Shown: positions 25,961 to 39,640, counted from the stretch's first letter. The stretch is DNA of 64,000 nucleotides from Sarcocystis neurona (GCA_000727475.1 KL647301.1:558001-622000); one strand, 5' to 3'. Notes: a model not told the origin generated them from the letters alone. Translations and numbers: made by a program.

Positions 25961-27393
25961 AAGAAGATCAACAGCAGTGATATCGCCGATAGCAGCGGTC
26001 GCAGGAGCCTTAGTAGCAGTATCCGCGTACGACACGCATGCAAGCGCGAGTACACTGACGTGATACCGGTGCAACGACAATTTTGCTGTTGGCCGTCTCC
26101 GCAGACGGTCATGGACGCAAATGTTTTGAAGATGTGCCTACTGTTTAGGTTTGAAATATTGTTTTCCACTAGACCGTTTCCCGGCCGCTCCTGTATATTG
26201 GAAGTCTCTGCGATGCTGCTCGTACCTCCTCGCATGTGTGCTGATTTTTCGCCCTGCTTGTAACCTGATGAATGAAAGAGCACAGTGACGAGCACATGGA
26301 GAGCCTGTCGGAGTGTGCGAATATTTTGCCTGCAGCTCGATCGCACGACGGATGAAGAGAGATTTAAGGAAGTCTGAAGCACCAACATTAGATTTGATCA
26401 AATCTACTATTTGACTAGTGGATCACGGTGGGAACGCGGAGCCACATTCGAGGAACATACTAGAGTACCATGCCAGCGTGATGTCTATTACCTTGAAGAT
26501 CGAAACAGTTGTTTACGTCTTCGGATGAAAAGAAAAGTTCACAGAACAGCATCCTGTAGACTGGAGTGCACCTGCTGCACTCTGCGACAGAGTACGGCTG
26601 TCACGCCTACTCGTGGAAGAGATGGAAGATGGTTACAAACAGCAGCTAGGTGAAGTGGACACCGTGGAGGCGCAGAAGAGTTTTTAACCGACGATGCAGC
26701 TCTGTGTCGGTTGGTGGAACGCTGCGGCTTCGCCAGAGGAACGCGATCAAGGAAAGTAGTCTACGACACAGGTGCACTCCACTTTGAACGTATTCGCTGC
26801 TGGGTAAGCGCGCCCATTGGAAGTAAAGCCGAAGATAAGGAGCACAAGGGCTCATCGATGAGAGTGCTCATAAAACGTCCTTGACGCGCTGTATTTCAAA
26901 AGGATCGTGGCCCCGCAGCACTGCTCGCGGAAAGTTTTTTGAGCAACACGTGGACAGCTAGCCATATCGTGAAATGTCTGTTTATGCGAACTAATCTCCG
27001 CAGTTTGTATGCCTCCTGCGGGTTTCCACGAGCAGTCCTGCGGCTCCTCCCCATGTGAATACGTGTGTCACAGAGGTCCGTACCGACAGGCGTAACTACA
27101 GAGCCACGCCTTTGGAACCTTGCTAAAACATACAAAACGGTGTACCTGCATCCGCTTACCTGGGCAGCAAGGTTAAATGTAGCGGTGTACCTCTACTGCG
27201 GAAAATTTGTGCTTCCAGCGAAGCACGCAGGACAGCTATCTGTTTAGCTATGTGAGGTCTTTTCTCGGATGTACACTTCATTGATGTAACACGTCTGTAT
27301 AACGCGCGCTCGGGTCAGTGGACTGTTTTCCTCCAGATGGGGTGCTCTAAAGCAGTGACAAAAAGCGGCGCTACTCACGTAGCGCTCGATTGT

Positions 27394-27660
27394 TTAGAAA
27401 GAGGCCACTTCTGCAGCGAGAGCCGCAGCAGCAAAAGTGAAGTGGTACTCTTCTATGGCATGCAAGTCCGGACCCTGCACGAGCAGCACCAGCAGTACCC
27501 TAAGCAGTAGAACCATCAGCGGCACCAGCACGAGCAGCGGCGTGAGCAACCAGCTCAGCAGTAGCCTCTGCGTCGCAACCACAGCGTAAGCAACAAAGGC
27601 ATCAGTAACAACGGCCTCAGCTAAAGCAGTAGCAGCAGCAGCGTCACCCCATATTGCTTC
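27394..27660. repeat. Degenerate GCA/CAG triplet tract
   Basis: An imperfect triplet array (CAGCAGC, AGCACCAGCACGAGCAGC and variants) just upstream of the ICMT gene, broken by stops in the frames checked. It may be an eroded coding repeat or part of the ICMT 5' region. Confidence 0.5.
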
Positions 27661-27887
27661 TGCCGGGAGTGGTACAGATACTTATCAGAGCGAGTGATGT
27701 CCGCGATGAGGATAGCAGGGAATAAACGGCAATCGCACGTGTTCCGGGACCTCGAGCGGCTACGAGAGGAGCTTGTAAGACGAACTTGACTGCAAGATGC
27801 CCATATCTGTCGGGTGGGCGGAAGGTGCGCTGCTGCCGCCCAGGCACGAACGCATGCCGTGGGTATTCGTGTAGCGGTCGCTGCAGT

Positions 27888-30800
27888 ATGAAGAGGTTCC
27901 GGCGGAGCAGCTGCAAACGCAGCTGCAGCAACGAGCCTCACGACACGCTCGAAAGCCACGCCTGCAAAATGAGAGAGAGGACGGGAGGCAGGAGTGAAAA
28001 CCGCAACAGCAGAAGTCCAGCAAGTGCCAGCAACGACCGCAGCAGAAGAGTGACGCTGAGAAGCGGCTCCTCCACTCCAGAAGAGTGGAAAGATTGCCTT
28101 TTCAGAGGCGCGCAGCACTTGCTTCGCTCTCTGCGCTGCCCTTTACTCGTTTTCTTCCAGCGCATGGGGGAGCCGCTTTTTTCTCACAGGGCAAATAACT
28201 CCACGTCCCGGATGCGCGAACACTGTAACTGCACACACGCTGGAACATGGAACACATTCAGTAGACTGCTCAGGTTGGGGCTGCTGCTGTTTGGGGGAGT
28301 TGCAGGGTTCGCTTACGCTGCCTACTCTGGGCAGATGCCGCTACTCTTGCCGGTCTGCCAACGGCGAGAGGCGGCAGCTGACGGCCTTTCCTTGCACGCA
28401 GCGTTCAGTCCGTCCCCGTCCTACCTTCAGTCTGCATTTCCTCACACCCCGGGGAAGCCAGACGCAGCCTCAGGATACGCAGAGTGTGGTGCGTCTCTTC
28501 CGGTTCCACGGGGTGGAGCAGGGGGGACCGGTGAGCGTTCACGCCCGCCGAAGGCGCAGCGGCGAAAGGCGGAGCAGCAGGAGAGAGAGCCGCAGGTGAG
28601 AGCACCGCAAGAGAGGCGGCAACAGCTACAGGGTTTGCCGCAGCAACGACAGAATTGCGGGCAGCAGAAGAGAGAGCAAAAATTAGAGAGAGACCAGCAG
28701 AAGCATCGAGAGCAGGAGCACGGCCAGCGGGAGTTGCAAAAAATGGAGCACTTCGGTTGCAGACCGCTTACAAGTAGTGAGGCGGGACGACAGACGGAGG
28801 GCAGCAGCACTTCGTTTGATAGCAGCGCTGCTGCTTCTTCTGAGAGTGTAACATCCGGGAACAGGCCGAGTTCGTGCTGTGTTGCAGGAGCGGATGTCGC
28901 TGTCGCTCACGGCTGGGACGCTGGAGACAAAGAGGAAGATTTTGCCTCTGGAGAACTAGGTGGAGAAGACAAAGTTTTTCTGGTAGACCACTTTTACACG
29001 TTGTTCCCGTGGTTCTTTGCTGTGTTAGTGGCAGCCGGGCGAGCAGCAGCAGTGGTGTTTTCTCAGTGGAACGCGGCGACGTCTCTGTGGCTGCTCCTGC
29101 TAGTATTTCATCTGATACCACCGCAGGAGAGGTGGCCGCTGCAGGCACAAAGAGGAGGCCCGCCAGAAGAAAGCAAGCAGCTTGCTTCCAGGCGTCGCAG
29201 CAACGCAGTGACTGAAACGTTGCCGAAGGCCCACGCAAGAGAGAAGGCGAACCACACGCAGGAGTTGCTTGATTTTGTGCAACCGCAGGCACCCTCACAG
29301 GGTCTGCAAGCACATAGACGGAACCACGCATCACCGCAGGAGCAGCACCAGCAGCAAACGAAACAGTGGAGCGTAGTCAGTTGGTGCAAGGCATGGAAGA
29401 CGTCCCGTTTTTGGCGTTCTATCGTGGAGAGGGGGGAGCTGGTTGAGGTGTTTTTGCAGTGCGTGGAACTCACGGTTGTCGGCTTTTTCTTGTCTTTCTT
29501 TTTCGCAAAAACCTTGTTCGGCTGCGAAAGCATCCTTCGGCAGATGGAAGCTCACTTCGTGGTGCTGCTGCTTTTCGCCCATCTACTGGAATACTTGTTT
29601 TACTTCTGGGTTCACCCGGACGAACTGTCAGTCGACCGGTTCATCTTCAACAACCATATCGTGTACACGTTGGCTGTGGCATTGTCTCTGCTCGAGCTGC
29701 TCCTCAAGCCGTACGAGTTAGCGGCAGGAGCGACGCTCGGTCACATTGTACACCAGGCACGGCCTCTGCTGCACACGCAGCAAGCGCAGCAGCAATCCGG
29801 AAATGCATTTTCACTTGTTCGTACGCACCAGCAATTGCTCTCGAAGCAACAACATCTGCTGCATTTATTACCTGTAAACGTGCTAATGTTGGAGCTCTCC
29901 TGGGTAGCGCACTTCGTGCAGGCTGCAGGAAGGCTCTTTGATAACAACGGCAGGCACGGGAGCAACAGCTACAACAGTCGAGGCAACGGCGGCGACAGCG
30001 AGCAAATTTGCAACGATGACGAACAAGATCTTACGGTGGCGGGCAGATACCCAAGTGCATCGGCACGGGCTACCCCGTACCCTGCTTCACACTTGCAAGT
30101 AACACGAGCAGCGGCGACAGAAGCAGAACCGAAAGCGGCTAAGCGGGACAGCAGTTGCTGCTGCAGTTGGTACGCGGCGTATGATCACTGGCGTCGCGGG
30201 TGCTGTGAAGAGGCGAAGAAAGAAAGTGGTGTAGTTTATAGTGGACAGGGCCGCTCGAGCAGTAGTCTGGTGCAATGCAGAGCCGACAGATACTCCGCCT
30301 GTTGCAACGTCTTCAACAGCAGCAGGGACCCTACGGAGAACAGTGAGGACGGCAGCACCGCGGGAGTGACCCAAAGCAACTCAAGAGATGACGCGCAGCA
30401 AGCCGTTGCTGTGAGCGGCAGAAGCAGCTCGAGCAGAGACACTGACGGAAACAGCACACGCGGGTCGTGTTGGGAGTTATCCTTTCTCCTATCCTGCTGG
30501 ATGCTAGGTGCCCTTTTCGCCATAGGGGGGCTTACGTTGCGGGCGCTCGCGCACTTCACAGCAAGGAGAAATTTCACCCACAAAATTGCATGTGCCAGCG
30601 TACACGAACGTCAGCTCGTCACGCATGGCATCTACGCTTTTTTGAGACACCCTGGATATGCCGGCTATTTCTACTGGGCAGTCGGTGAGTGTCATTCCGT
30701 CGTTGCGCTGGTGTGCGAGAGGGAGGCGCATGTTGGCGTACCCGTATCTCTGTCTTGACACATCTCTACGGCCACGTTGATATTTCTCCAGTCTCAACTT

Positions 30801-31457
30801 CGATCACGCCGGTGTGGCCGCCTCCATATGTGGACGTCATAGTGGTAGAGACGGTTCCACGCTTGCGGCAGGTCGGGCGTGCTTGCAACACTGCGGTGCT
30901 CCAGGTCAGTTGGGGTATTAAAGGACTTCAGCTGCGGCTTTATCAGGCTTGAGTGACCACAAGAGCTACAGTTCATCATGCACCTGAAAGTGTACATACC
31001 GTTTTCAACAGACACGTACAGGGTGCGTGTACGTTGTTCCGCAGGCGTTCCGATCACGCACATCAGTTAAGGGGACAGCCCCCGGGGAAGGAACGCTGGG
31101 GCGGACATTCTCAGAGGCACTGGTAAATAGATGTATGTGTACATAAGAGTAGCACACACCTAAGACAGATGAAAACAAATCTACAAGTTGTTGACTTCCT
31201 TTCCTCAATGTGTGTATATATGTGTACGTCCGTCTGCATGCAGGTGCACATACATTTTTTGAAGAATAGGTGGTGACCCGTCTTGTGTCGCAGGTCTACA
31301 GCTAATGGTGTGCAACGTTAGTCTCCTCCTGTTCACGCTCTACGCATTACGCATCTTCTTCTTCCACCGCATCGTCTTCGAAGAGCGCATGCTCGAACGG
31401 ATTTTCCCCGATGGAGCCTACGCATCCTACCGTGCTGCAACGCCCGCCATTGGGTAA
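27888..31457 (+). CDS. Isoprenylcysteine carboxyl methyltransferase (ICMT/Ste14 family), two exons
   Basis: Exon 1 is 27888-30684 and exon 2 is 31294-31457. The GTGAGT donor and CAG acceptor join in phase to give YFYWAVGLQLMVCN. ICMT, an endoplasmic-reticulum membrane enzyme, methylates the exposed C-terminal prenylcysteine of CaaX proteins using S-adenosylmethionine. Diagnostic sequence is HERQLVTHGIYAFLRHPGY (residues about 904-922), matching the LVTxGxYxxxRHPxYxGxFYW core, plus FHRIVFEERMLERIFPDG with the conserved Glu pair. Earlier membrane segments include VVGFFLSFFFA and the LEYLFYFWVHP..SLSxD-like region with LDxF-type ending. The model has 986 residues against about 280 in animals. 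The excess is an N-terminal extension of roughly 500 residues and an insert of about 250 Gln/Ser/Asn-rich residues before the last conserved block. The start is uncertain: 27888 is the first in-frame ATG, with others at 27969 and 28164. Confidence 0.9.
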
Positions 31458-34400
31458 GCGTACAGGTAGAATCCATCCTTCCTGCCTGCGTGGAGAATCC
31501 AGGTTTACTTATGTCGCTGAGCAATTGTCGTACATCACATGAGAAGACGCTGTTGTCAAAGGATACGCAGAGGTGCTTTGTCAAGGTAGTGCAAGTATTA
31601 GGAGAAGAGTCGCGGTGGTAGTAGTGGTAGCAGATGTACCCGAGGAAGTGGTAGTGGTGTACGACCGATAGCTACTCGTAGTGATTGCCGGTGTCGTCGC
31701 TATGTAGGAGGAGTAGGAGTGTTGCCTTTTTTTTGCCTACTTCTGCGTGTGCACGCAGCCTACAATGCCAAATACGCACAGTGCGCACTGTTGGTGTTCG
31801 TGCGTAGGTGGAAAACGTTTCTACCGTGTTCAGCAACAGAGTATTTTGTCAACCTGCTCAATTACAGGTATTGATTTATACGGTTATGGGACAGTTGAGG
31901 CGTTATTTTGTTCTTCCTAAAACTTGGCAGTAGCGAACCTGTTTTTGATGTTATCTGTGCTGTGTATTTCTACGCTTTGTGCATAGTTCCCTCTTCACTT
32001 CAGGTCTCCTCCTTGAAATGTGTAACACCAAGCAGGGCTCTTTTAAAACACAGTCTCGATTCTCAGTCCTCTCTGCGTCGATGGCAGCCTCTATTACGCG
32101 CACGGAAAGACTTGAGTACTTCTCAGTCCCCCTTTTGAGCGTTCGCTTCTATCACTGCTGCGGTCGCGAGCGTGGAACCGCGCTGTAGAAAATGCACGGC
32201 TGCCTCGGCAGTAATAATGGAGCCGTTTTCAGACACGCAGTTGATTGCCGCCTGCGTGGCATTAGTCCTGCTATGTATATTTGGTATACCCTGAGAAGCC
32301 CCTCTGAGAAGTCCCTCTAAAAAATGACACCTTTGTATATATGGATGGCACTGCACGCCGTTGTAGCCGTTACTTATATCTGCGACAAGCCTCAGATGCC
32401 GTCCCTTCCCGTGTTGTCGTTTGGTGGTTGATCTTTGTGACGAACGGGGCGCGCTTCATCACGTGACTACCTAGAGCTATTGCTGGGTCATGCGGCGCTG
32501 CTGTTATTACCTGGAGATATTTCGCCGAGGTTAGTCTGATGTTGTTGCGACGTTTCTCTGCAGTGTTCCGTTTATAGCCCACAGAGTGCGGCACCTGCGG
32601 GAAGCGATGGTAGCGGCCACAAAAGCGCCAGCTGAGGATGGTGGTGCTCAGTCGCTGAAGCGGACCGCCTAAATGTGGAGCTTCTGGGACGCCTGCACAT
32701 GGCGCTACCACCTACGAGTTGCTCTGTCGTGTGAAGTCTATAACAGGTCGCCAACTGTCGTCCGAAGGAGTATACCTCGGAAGTGGAACTTTGCATCATT
32801 TGTGGCAGAGGTATCGATGAGTGACGAGGGAGGCAGATGATGAAGCATTCAGAGAAATCGTGTGTGTGAGCGTCCGCATGTGTACACACGCGCGCCACAA
32901 AAACACAGGCACGCTACCATCAACGTGCGCAATCAAGACTGGCCTTGCGAACCTGAAAGGTGATGACGCATTCCTTTTTTGTTGAACGTATTTCCGTGCA
33001 TTTTTCGAAGCCTTTCACTGTTATGGGAACTACGCAGGCAAGAGTGGTCAAGGTGTAACACCTTGACATGCTTTATTTCGAAGAAAAGCATGTAGACACA
33101 GCGGCAATACCGTCGCAAGAGGGGAAGAACTACGGAAGAGATGGGCACTGCTGGGCGGCTGTTCAGCGGTACCTTTCTTCGCAGGGGCCCAGAGCAGACT
33201 GTGGAAAACACAGTGTGAAGGTCGTTGGAGTTTAGTACCTGTTCCAAGAGAATTGCGTTGGGTGGCGGATTATGTGTTGGGGACAGCGCTTCAAAGACAA
33301 ATGTAGTAAGGAAGCTCTGCAGCAGAAAATTCTAATCACTACGAATGTCTGCTTGTACGGGTAACTCTAGTATTGCGTGCACATTCAGAACAACTACGTG
33401 TAGGTCCTGTTAATATCAAATAGTGTCGTAGGTTATGTTTTTTCAGTGTCTTCTATCCAAGCAAAAGCGGAAGCCCGGAAGGGACACTCATAAAGGCACG
33501 TTCAGAGTTTGCTGTAGTGCCTTCCTTAGCTGGAGGATGGTGTCCGATTTTCTGTACATCCTTTTCGAGGTGCCAGGTTTGCCACCGAAGGCCACAGTGC
33601 AATATTTTACCATCCACGGACAGCTTACGCGTGGTGTACAACGCAGGGACTGGTGTCCTCCCGGGGCGTTATATGTATGGTTGCTTACCAGCATGTCCTA
33701 GAATGCGTCAGCGCGCGCCTTCTGACTTTTTATTGGGTCCTTGTTTTTCCCTGTTTGTGCGGGGCGCACTACCTGCTGTGTCTGCATGCAGAGGTTCAGT
33801 TTTCCGCTGTTGTAATGTGAAGTAGCCCTTTGGGTACTTGCCGTCCCGCGTACCGAAGCTTAGAGACATATACCTCGTGATTTTGAAACTCTTTGGTAGA
33901 CGCTACCAAACAAAGGAGAGATGCGAAGGAAGCACCAAGGCAGCCCGTGCATACCTACCTGAAACTACGTTCTCAGCAACAGCATCACCACCACATGTGT
34001 GTACGTTGTTGCGGGTATCCGGAGGTACAACACGAAACGAAAACTTCGTTTGTGGCCTTCGTTCCGAGCACACAGGAGCGTTCACATATTCCGCGGCTGC
34101 TCACAGTTTTGCGTACTGGACGATCCGGCTTCTGCGGATGTATGGTTCACAGAGTTGTCTGTGCGACACGTGTTGCCCAGCAGTGACGATCTCGAGGGAC
34201 GGACCCCTCCTCTGCCGCTGCACAGATGCTGGTACGCGAGGTGGATGTACCCTCATATCAAAGTCAACGAACCTGATGCGTCCCGACGGAGTCAGTGACG
34301 TCGACCGGTGCATCCATTATGTCTTTTCCAGGATGGTGCTGCCAGCTTCCTTTCCTCTAGTCATTCTCCCTACGCTGAGATGTGGTAGGCTTTGAGCTTG

Positions 34401-36604
34401 CAAGTATCTTACTTTCTGTCGTATTATTTTCGATGCCATTTTGCGCACCACAGTTGCGAGAAACTGAACAGCTGTGAACGCGGGAGCTGCTGACACTCCT
34501 CGGGGCCGCACGGAATCCATAAGCAGTCTTTTGTTCTGTGTAAATCTGTCTCCGTCTTACGCGTCTTCTGTCACAGCCATAACTATGTACACGTCACACA
34601 CCTGCAGTAGTGCGACTGAGCGGTTGTTGGTACCTAGCCAGTTTGTGGTCCAGACTAGTGAGGCTACCTTAAAAAGTAGATTTTTCCTCACAAACGACAT
34701 TTTCTTATGCAAAGAATTGCGATCTTCGCTGCTGCGTTGTGGTTGTGTTCGAATGGAAATAGGCCCTTGTGCCATCCAAACGCTTCACTGTAGAGATATT
34801 ACTGCGTTGAATCCACTTCCTGCTGAGTTCTTAAGGACCTGTAGCAATGGTATTTTAAGTGGCTATCCATTGCGCGCGCTTGTGAGGCTCACTGCGTGAA
34901 ACTCTAACCGAGGCTTCGACGCAAATGATATCTACTACACTGGCGACACAGCATACTCTCCCTTCAGTCGATCGGGACTATTCGAATCACCACCGTTTGA
35001 AGCTTCAGGCAGATGCGCTTTGCGTACACGATTCGGAGTCCTTGTGCGCATTCTTTCTGTCGACTTCCGAAACGACGCACGCCAGTAAAAGGACGAAGTA
35101 GACTATAACGCAGGTGGATCTCCAGGCACAGGAGGACGATGTTTCGACGAACTGCCCGGAGCTGTGCTGTACTGTCATATCCCACAGGTCTACTCAGTAC
35201 CACTGACGCTACAGGGGAAGAACGTGTAGGCGGCACTCTTGCGTGGCCCCTCACCATATCATCTGTCGGTCTCTGACGAGTACCCGTACAGGTGATAGTG
35301 CGTAGCAGGCGATGCCCGCGATCTCTCGTACTCGAATCGGATCGTGTCAGTGACTCCGCGTCGCCGCAGCCGGAATCTGTCGATCGAGCTCCGTAACTGT
35401 TGCAGTCCTTCTCAGGGTGAGCGGACGTGAGTCGAATTTTCCCATTGAGCCATTAGAAGGTACGTGTGATGCTGTTGCTAGTGCTTTCATACGAAATCAG
35501 TGCCAGAGGGACACAGCGTCACAGTGCGCGTCCTGCTGCTTCGGCGCCGTCAAAAAGTGATGCGCCACGCTTTAAAGCTGCCCTGGCAGACACCAGTATT
35601 CCCCCACACGCCTGTTATACGAACAGTGTTCAACGAAGAGCCACACTGCACACCACTGCGCAAAACGTGGCTTCGTTCACTGCACAAGCACGCGTAGTAT
35701 CAGCCTGAAATGTAATGTATTTGTGTGCGCGGAGTCAACACGCTGTAAATCACCCTGTATGGGACACAGGCAGTACTTCGACGTAGATGCCCCAAACTGA
35801 GGGATATATTCCAGAACGTGCAATACAGTGTGGCCGGTTGTGTGCAGACAGCAGTTAACCACAACATGAATATAAGTTCTGTACGACGAGGCGAAGATTC
35901 ACCAAAAACGCTGACTTCTTGTCGAAGGCTACCATTCTGCCGTTTTCCGTGTCTGAGGGCAAGTCGGAAAGCAGAAAAGCAGCAGGTCGGACTCGACGAC
36001 GTTGTTCAAAAAGGTGTCCCCGCGAGTACAAGGGTAGTAGTATACCGTCTGTTGGTTGCGTTGCCTCGTAAGGCGGTAATGTCCCCTAGAGAAGTGCACT
36101 TTACGAGTAACTCAGGTGCTTCGCATAACAACATGCAAAGTGCTCTCTGCGTTGAACAGATTACAAGTGTGAATTCTCATGAGTGTGACACATCTGTCGA
36201 CACGCCGATGTGTGACCACAAAGATGGTTAGCGTAACTCCTCCACGTAGCGAGAGGAAGCCTGCAACTACCTAAGGTTCAATAGAACTCCTGTTACACAG
36301 TGGCAGGGCACACGAAGAGACCGTCAAAAGGAATGTAAAGATCGCAACCGCGTCACGCGTGTAACCGCACAGAAACGTGGCTGTTCAAGATCCTGCAAGA
36401 GTTCCCCCTGAGTCTTCATTGTGCCTTGAGCTTATATGTCTAAATATCGTAACGCCAAGTCGTTTGTCTCTGGCCGAAACGTTACTAAGGGCATAGCGAA
36501 AGCTGCTCTGCTTGCCTTTTAAAAAGTCGTATGCCACTGCAAATAGGATCCATTCAAAAACTTGTATCCCCAGTACCGGATACATGGCTGGGAGCGTCGG
36601 GTCC

Positions 36605-36695
36605 CAGTAGCGCACTAGCTGTTCAGTGACGTATATGATGTACTTAGTCGAATTTGAGTAGTGCACTACCTGTTCAACGACGTATATGATATACG
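36605..36695. repeat. Tandem direct duplication, period about 51 bp
   Basis: Two diverged copies share AGTAGYGCACTA, CTGTTCA and ACGTATATGAT in the same order; the GCACTA words start at 36612 and 36663. Confidence 0.8.
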
Positions 36696-39329
36696 GAGCC
36701 GGCTACTCGTCGCAAGAATCTACCGCCCTGCCGGACGCTTTGTCAGCGTAGGCGAAGGACGTTACGCGTCTACAAAGTGCGCCACGCAGCACAAATCACC
36801 TCAAATTCCCACGGGTACTGCGTACAACGGCGGTGGCACACTACACAGTAAAACTCGTGGTGGTACGAACAGAAGACGGAATGAGACATTCAGCATTTCG
36901 CCATAACGGTCAGAACACGTTGCTTGACTCGACGCCGGTGCGAGCACGTCTACCGCATAATGATGATTTGCAAACATTCGTGACCCTGGTTCCGCTCAGC
37001 TGGACAGCGTGAAATCGAGAAAACTTTGAATCTGTCTGATAAGCGGCGCATGTGTTTCGTTCCGGCTCTGAAGATTCCCACGTGTATATATGCCAGTTGC
37101 TTTAGCTACCATCCAGGCGACGCATTCTGACCCCGCCCTGTGCCTGCAGTAGGAATGCAGTTATATGAGCATTCCTCTATGTGGGTGCAAGTAGACGATA
37201 AACCATGTAATTGTGGCTTCGCCTGACGTTCAAAAATTAGGCAGACGCGTGCGTGTAGACTGCTCTCTTGACTGAGTGCTTCTGCGTCTCTTGTACTTGC
37301 AGTATACCAGCAAACTCAGGGTGCTTGTAAAGAGTGCGACAACTCTGAACACGCACGCTGCTACTCAGATGTGCGTGTGCGGTTGCTGCTGCCTGGGTTT
37401 GTACACCACTCCTTCCACTGTCCTACACCAACATATATAGAGTGGTAACAGAGTGTCTGCACATGCCGTAGTTCGGTTAAGCACCAACAGTACTTCTTTG
37501 TTAACACATTACGGGTTCGAACGGGAGCTGTAACATAATAGTCTCTCGGCGACCACGTTTGAATCACCCTGTAGTGTGGCTACCTTACCCCAAAACGACC
37601 GCCATAAACAAGAGTCTGTTTAACAGTGGCGTCTCAGCGTTCGTGGTGATGCGGAAGACATACGGGGAAAAGTGCTCTGCCGCCTAACTGGTGCTAAGTC
37701 AGCTGGACGACGATCCCACGCACTGAGGGGTGAGTCGCCCTTTTACCCAGTTAGATCAGGTGATCCACCCATGTCCTGCGTAGTACAGCGTCAGCTGCTT
37801 AAGGGGGAGTATCTGTTAGGTGCGTGCTGTGTGTGGCGTAGGTTGCTGGCCGCGTGACCTGAGCTGCTGCTCCCCCAACTGTGCCGTTCGTGGTGCGGTC
37901 GGTCCTGACGCATCTGCTACTCCCGCGCGTGTTACAGTCAGTGTTCCTTAGCGTCGCTGCTGGCTGCGCTGGTGATGCTGTATCTTTTTGGAGGCGCTGC
38001 AGTCTCTCTGTGGATCGCCGAAACTTCTCCGTGGCGGATAAGATTTACCTGCGCCGTTGCCGTGGCCATACGAAGAAAGAGACTCCTTCTTTACTGCCGG
38101 GACAAACTCCCTCCCCCAAAACTCGTTCCGCTGTCGTCGCAGCGGCTGGGCAGCCGTTAGTGGCCTCGTGTGCTCTTCCCCTGCATTGTCCTCGTTGCTC
38201 GTGCGTCAGCTGACCGGGCATCCTTTGATTGCCGACCCGTGCTGAAACCTCCGGGTGACCTGTACGATCTTCTCCCTTCTCTGAGCAGTGGCCTGCTGGC
38301 CACGACAACGCAGGCGCATTATAAAAGCGTAGAGGCTGTCTTTTAGCGCAGATGGTCTCAGTTACTCAACCAACACGAGTGATCGACTATACGCAGGCAG
38401 GCAATGTGGGAACAAAAGCCTCGTAGGGGAGCGGAACAGTCATTTTTTGCCCTCTGGACTGTGGAGTGCCTCTAATTCCCGAGCTGGGAAACCTCCATTC
38501 TCTGGTGTGGGAGGTGGGGGTGCTGGGTCGGAGCCCAGTAGAGGAACACACTGGCGGGGCCAGGAGAAAACGGTGATAGCACGAACGCACATCCGTCGCC
38601 GGCAGATGCTACGGAGCAGAGGATACTCGCAACGCGTTCCCGTATGTGTTGCAGTACAACACTGTGCGTGTGTTGTTGTGCCGTGTGCGCGTCTCGAATA
38701 CACACTGGGGTGCTCTACAGTTCCCCCTCTCTGCATGGATCCCCAACTTCGGAAAAAGAAGTTGCGACGCAAGTCTACGCCACAGCGCCAAAACGCTGCT
38801 CTCTGGAGGGGCTCAAAATCCGTAGTGGCACTGCGCGGGAAGTTAGAAGCAGCGGAGGACTGTATATTGTAGGATGTAACCGTTCGTGCTTCGTAAAATC
38901 CAGCCTTACTGTGGCGACTACCGCAGGACAAGATCCGGTGTGTGCGGCGTGTCCTGTCTTGCTGCGCCGCGGTAGCAGCTGCCACTGCTTCGGCAGCAGC
39001 TGCAAGGAGGGCGAATCCTCAGTGGGAGCAGTACCTGCAACCACGCAACAGGGCCGCCACTAATGGGAACGACGGCGAACGATCGGATGCGGGGTCTAAA
39101 CTGCGCGGGCGTCGAGCAATGCGCTTCAGAGTTATATTTTCCATTTGTTGCGCGTAGTGTGTGTGCCGTCGCGCCCTCTACGAAGGAAGGCACTGACGGT
39201 GCTGGAAGAATAATTTTGAAGCTCTCGCGTACCTATTTCGGGATTCTCAGTGTGCATTAATATCCACGCCACGCTATAAGCAGCGGCGCAAAAGCCTTGT
39301 GGTGGGCTCCGGTGATGTGTGACACTGCT

Positions 39330-39640
39330 GCGACACCAGTGCATCGGCAGAGGCCCCAACAGTAGCACCAGGAACGGCAGTGCAGACTTTTTTTCATGAA
39401 CCAAAGCCTGAGCAGGAAAAGAAGCAACGGGTGCAGCACCACCTGCAGGAGTGTACCGCGGCAAAGGAGCAAGAGCGTCACCGTCATAGCAGGAGTCGGT
39501 AACGAGGCACTGCGTCAGGAACGCAGGTCGTGCAACAGCAGCACAAGCGGCACGGTCATGAACAGAGGGGCCAACAGCAGCAGCAACAGCAGGAGCAGCA
39601 GCAGCCGTAAGAAGGGAACCACAGGGAGGCGTAGCCCCAC
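39330..39640. repeat. Degenerate GCA/CAG triplet tract
   Basis: Imperfect CAGCAGCA-type triplets with CAACAGC and AGCAGGAGC variants. The minus strand stays open as an Ala/Pro-rich frame across 39132-39746, but no start context, splice partner or motif supports a gene. Confidence 0.5.

Larger units (their letters stand above)
21834..27887. other. No clearly identified gene; weak exon-like stretches
   Basis: About 6 kb between the bromodomain and ICMT genes. Two stretches look somewhat coding: 22.91-23.11 kb (plus frame containing IFERGTVLSFHCGVVAPDMS, also open on the minus strand) and 23.24-23.63 kb (plus frame, 127 codons). Neither shows a family motif I recognise, and both are open on either strand. 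GCA-rich alanine-phased tracts at 25.8-25.96 and 27.4-27.66 kb are listed separately. The rest holds nothing I can name. Confidence 0.4.

Noticed and set aside
25768..26388. 206-codon minus-strand hydrophobic Ala/Val-rich frame
   Set aside because: It opens at TTG, and its hydrophobic half is simply the antisense of the GCA tract.
33838..34395. 185-codon plus-strand frame
   Set aside because: Composition looks random, it starts at a non-ATG codon, and shorter frames overlap it in other registers; no family resemblance.
37480..37570. GGGTTCGAACGGG, resembling a tRNA B box
   Set aside because: No matching A box, acceptor stem or anticodon arm could be folded around it.
38440..39060. Overlapping 139-181-codon frames on both strands
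   Set aside because: The block is GC-rich, so stops are rare in several frames at once; no motif, splice partner or start context favours any one of them.
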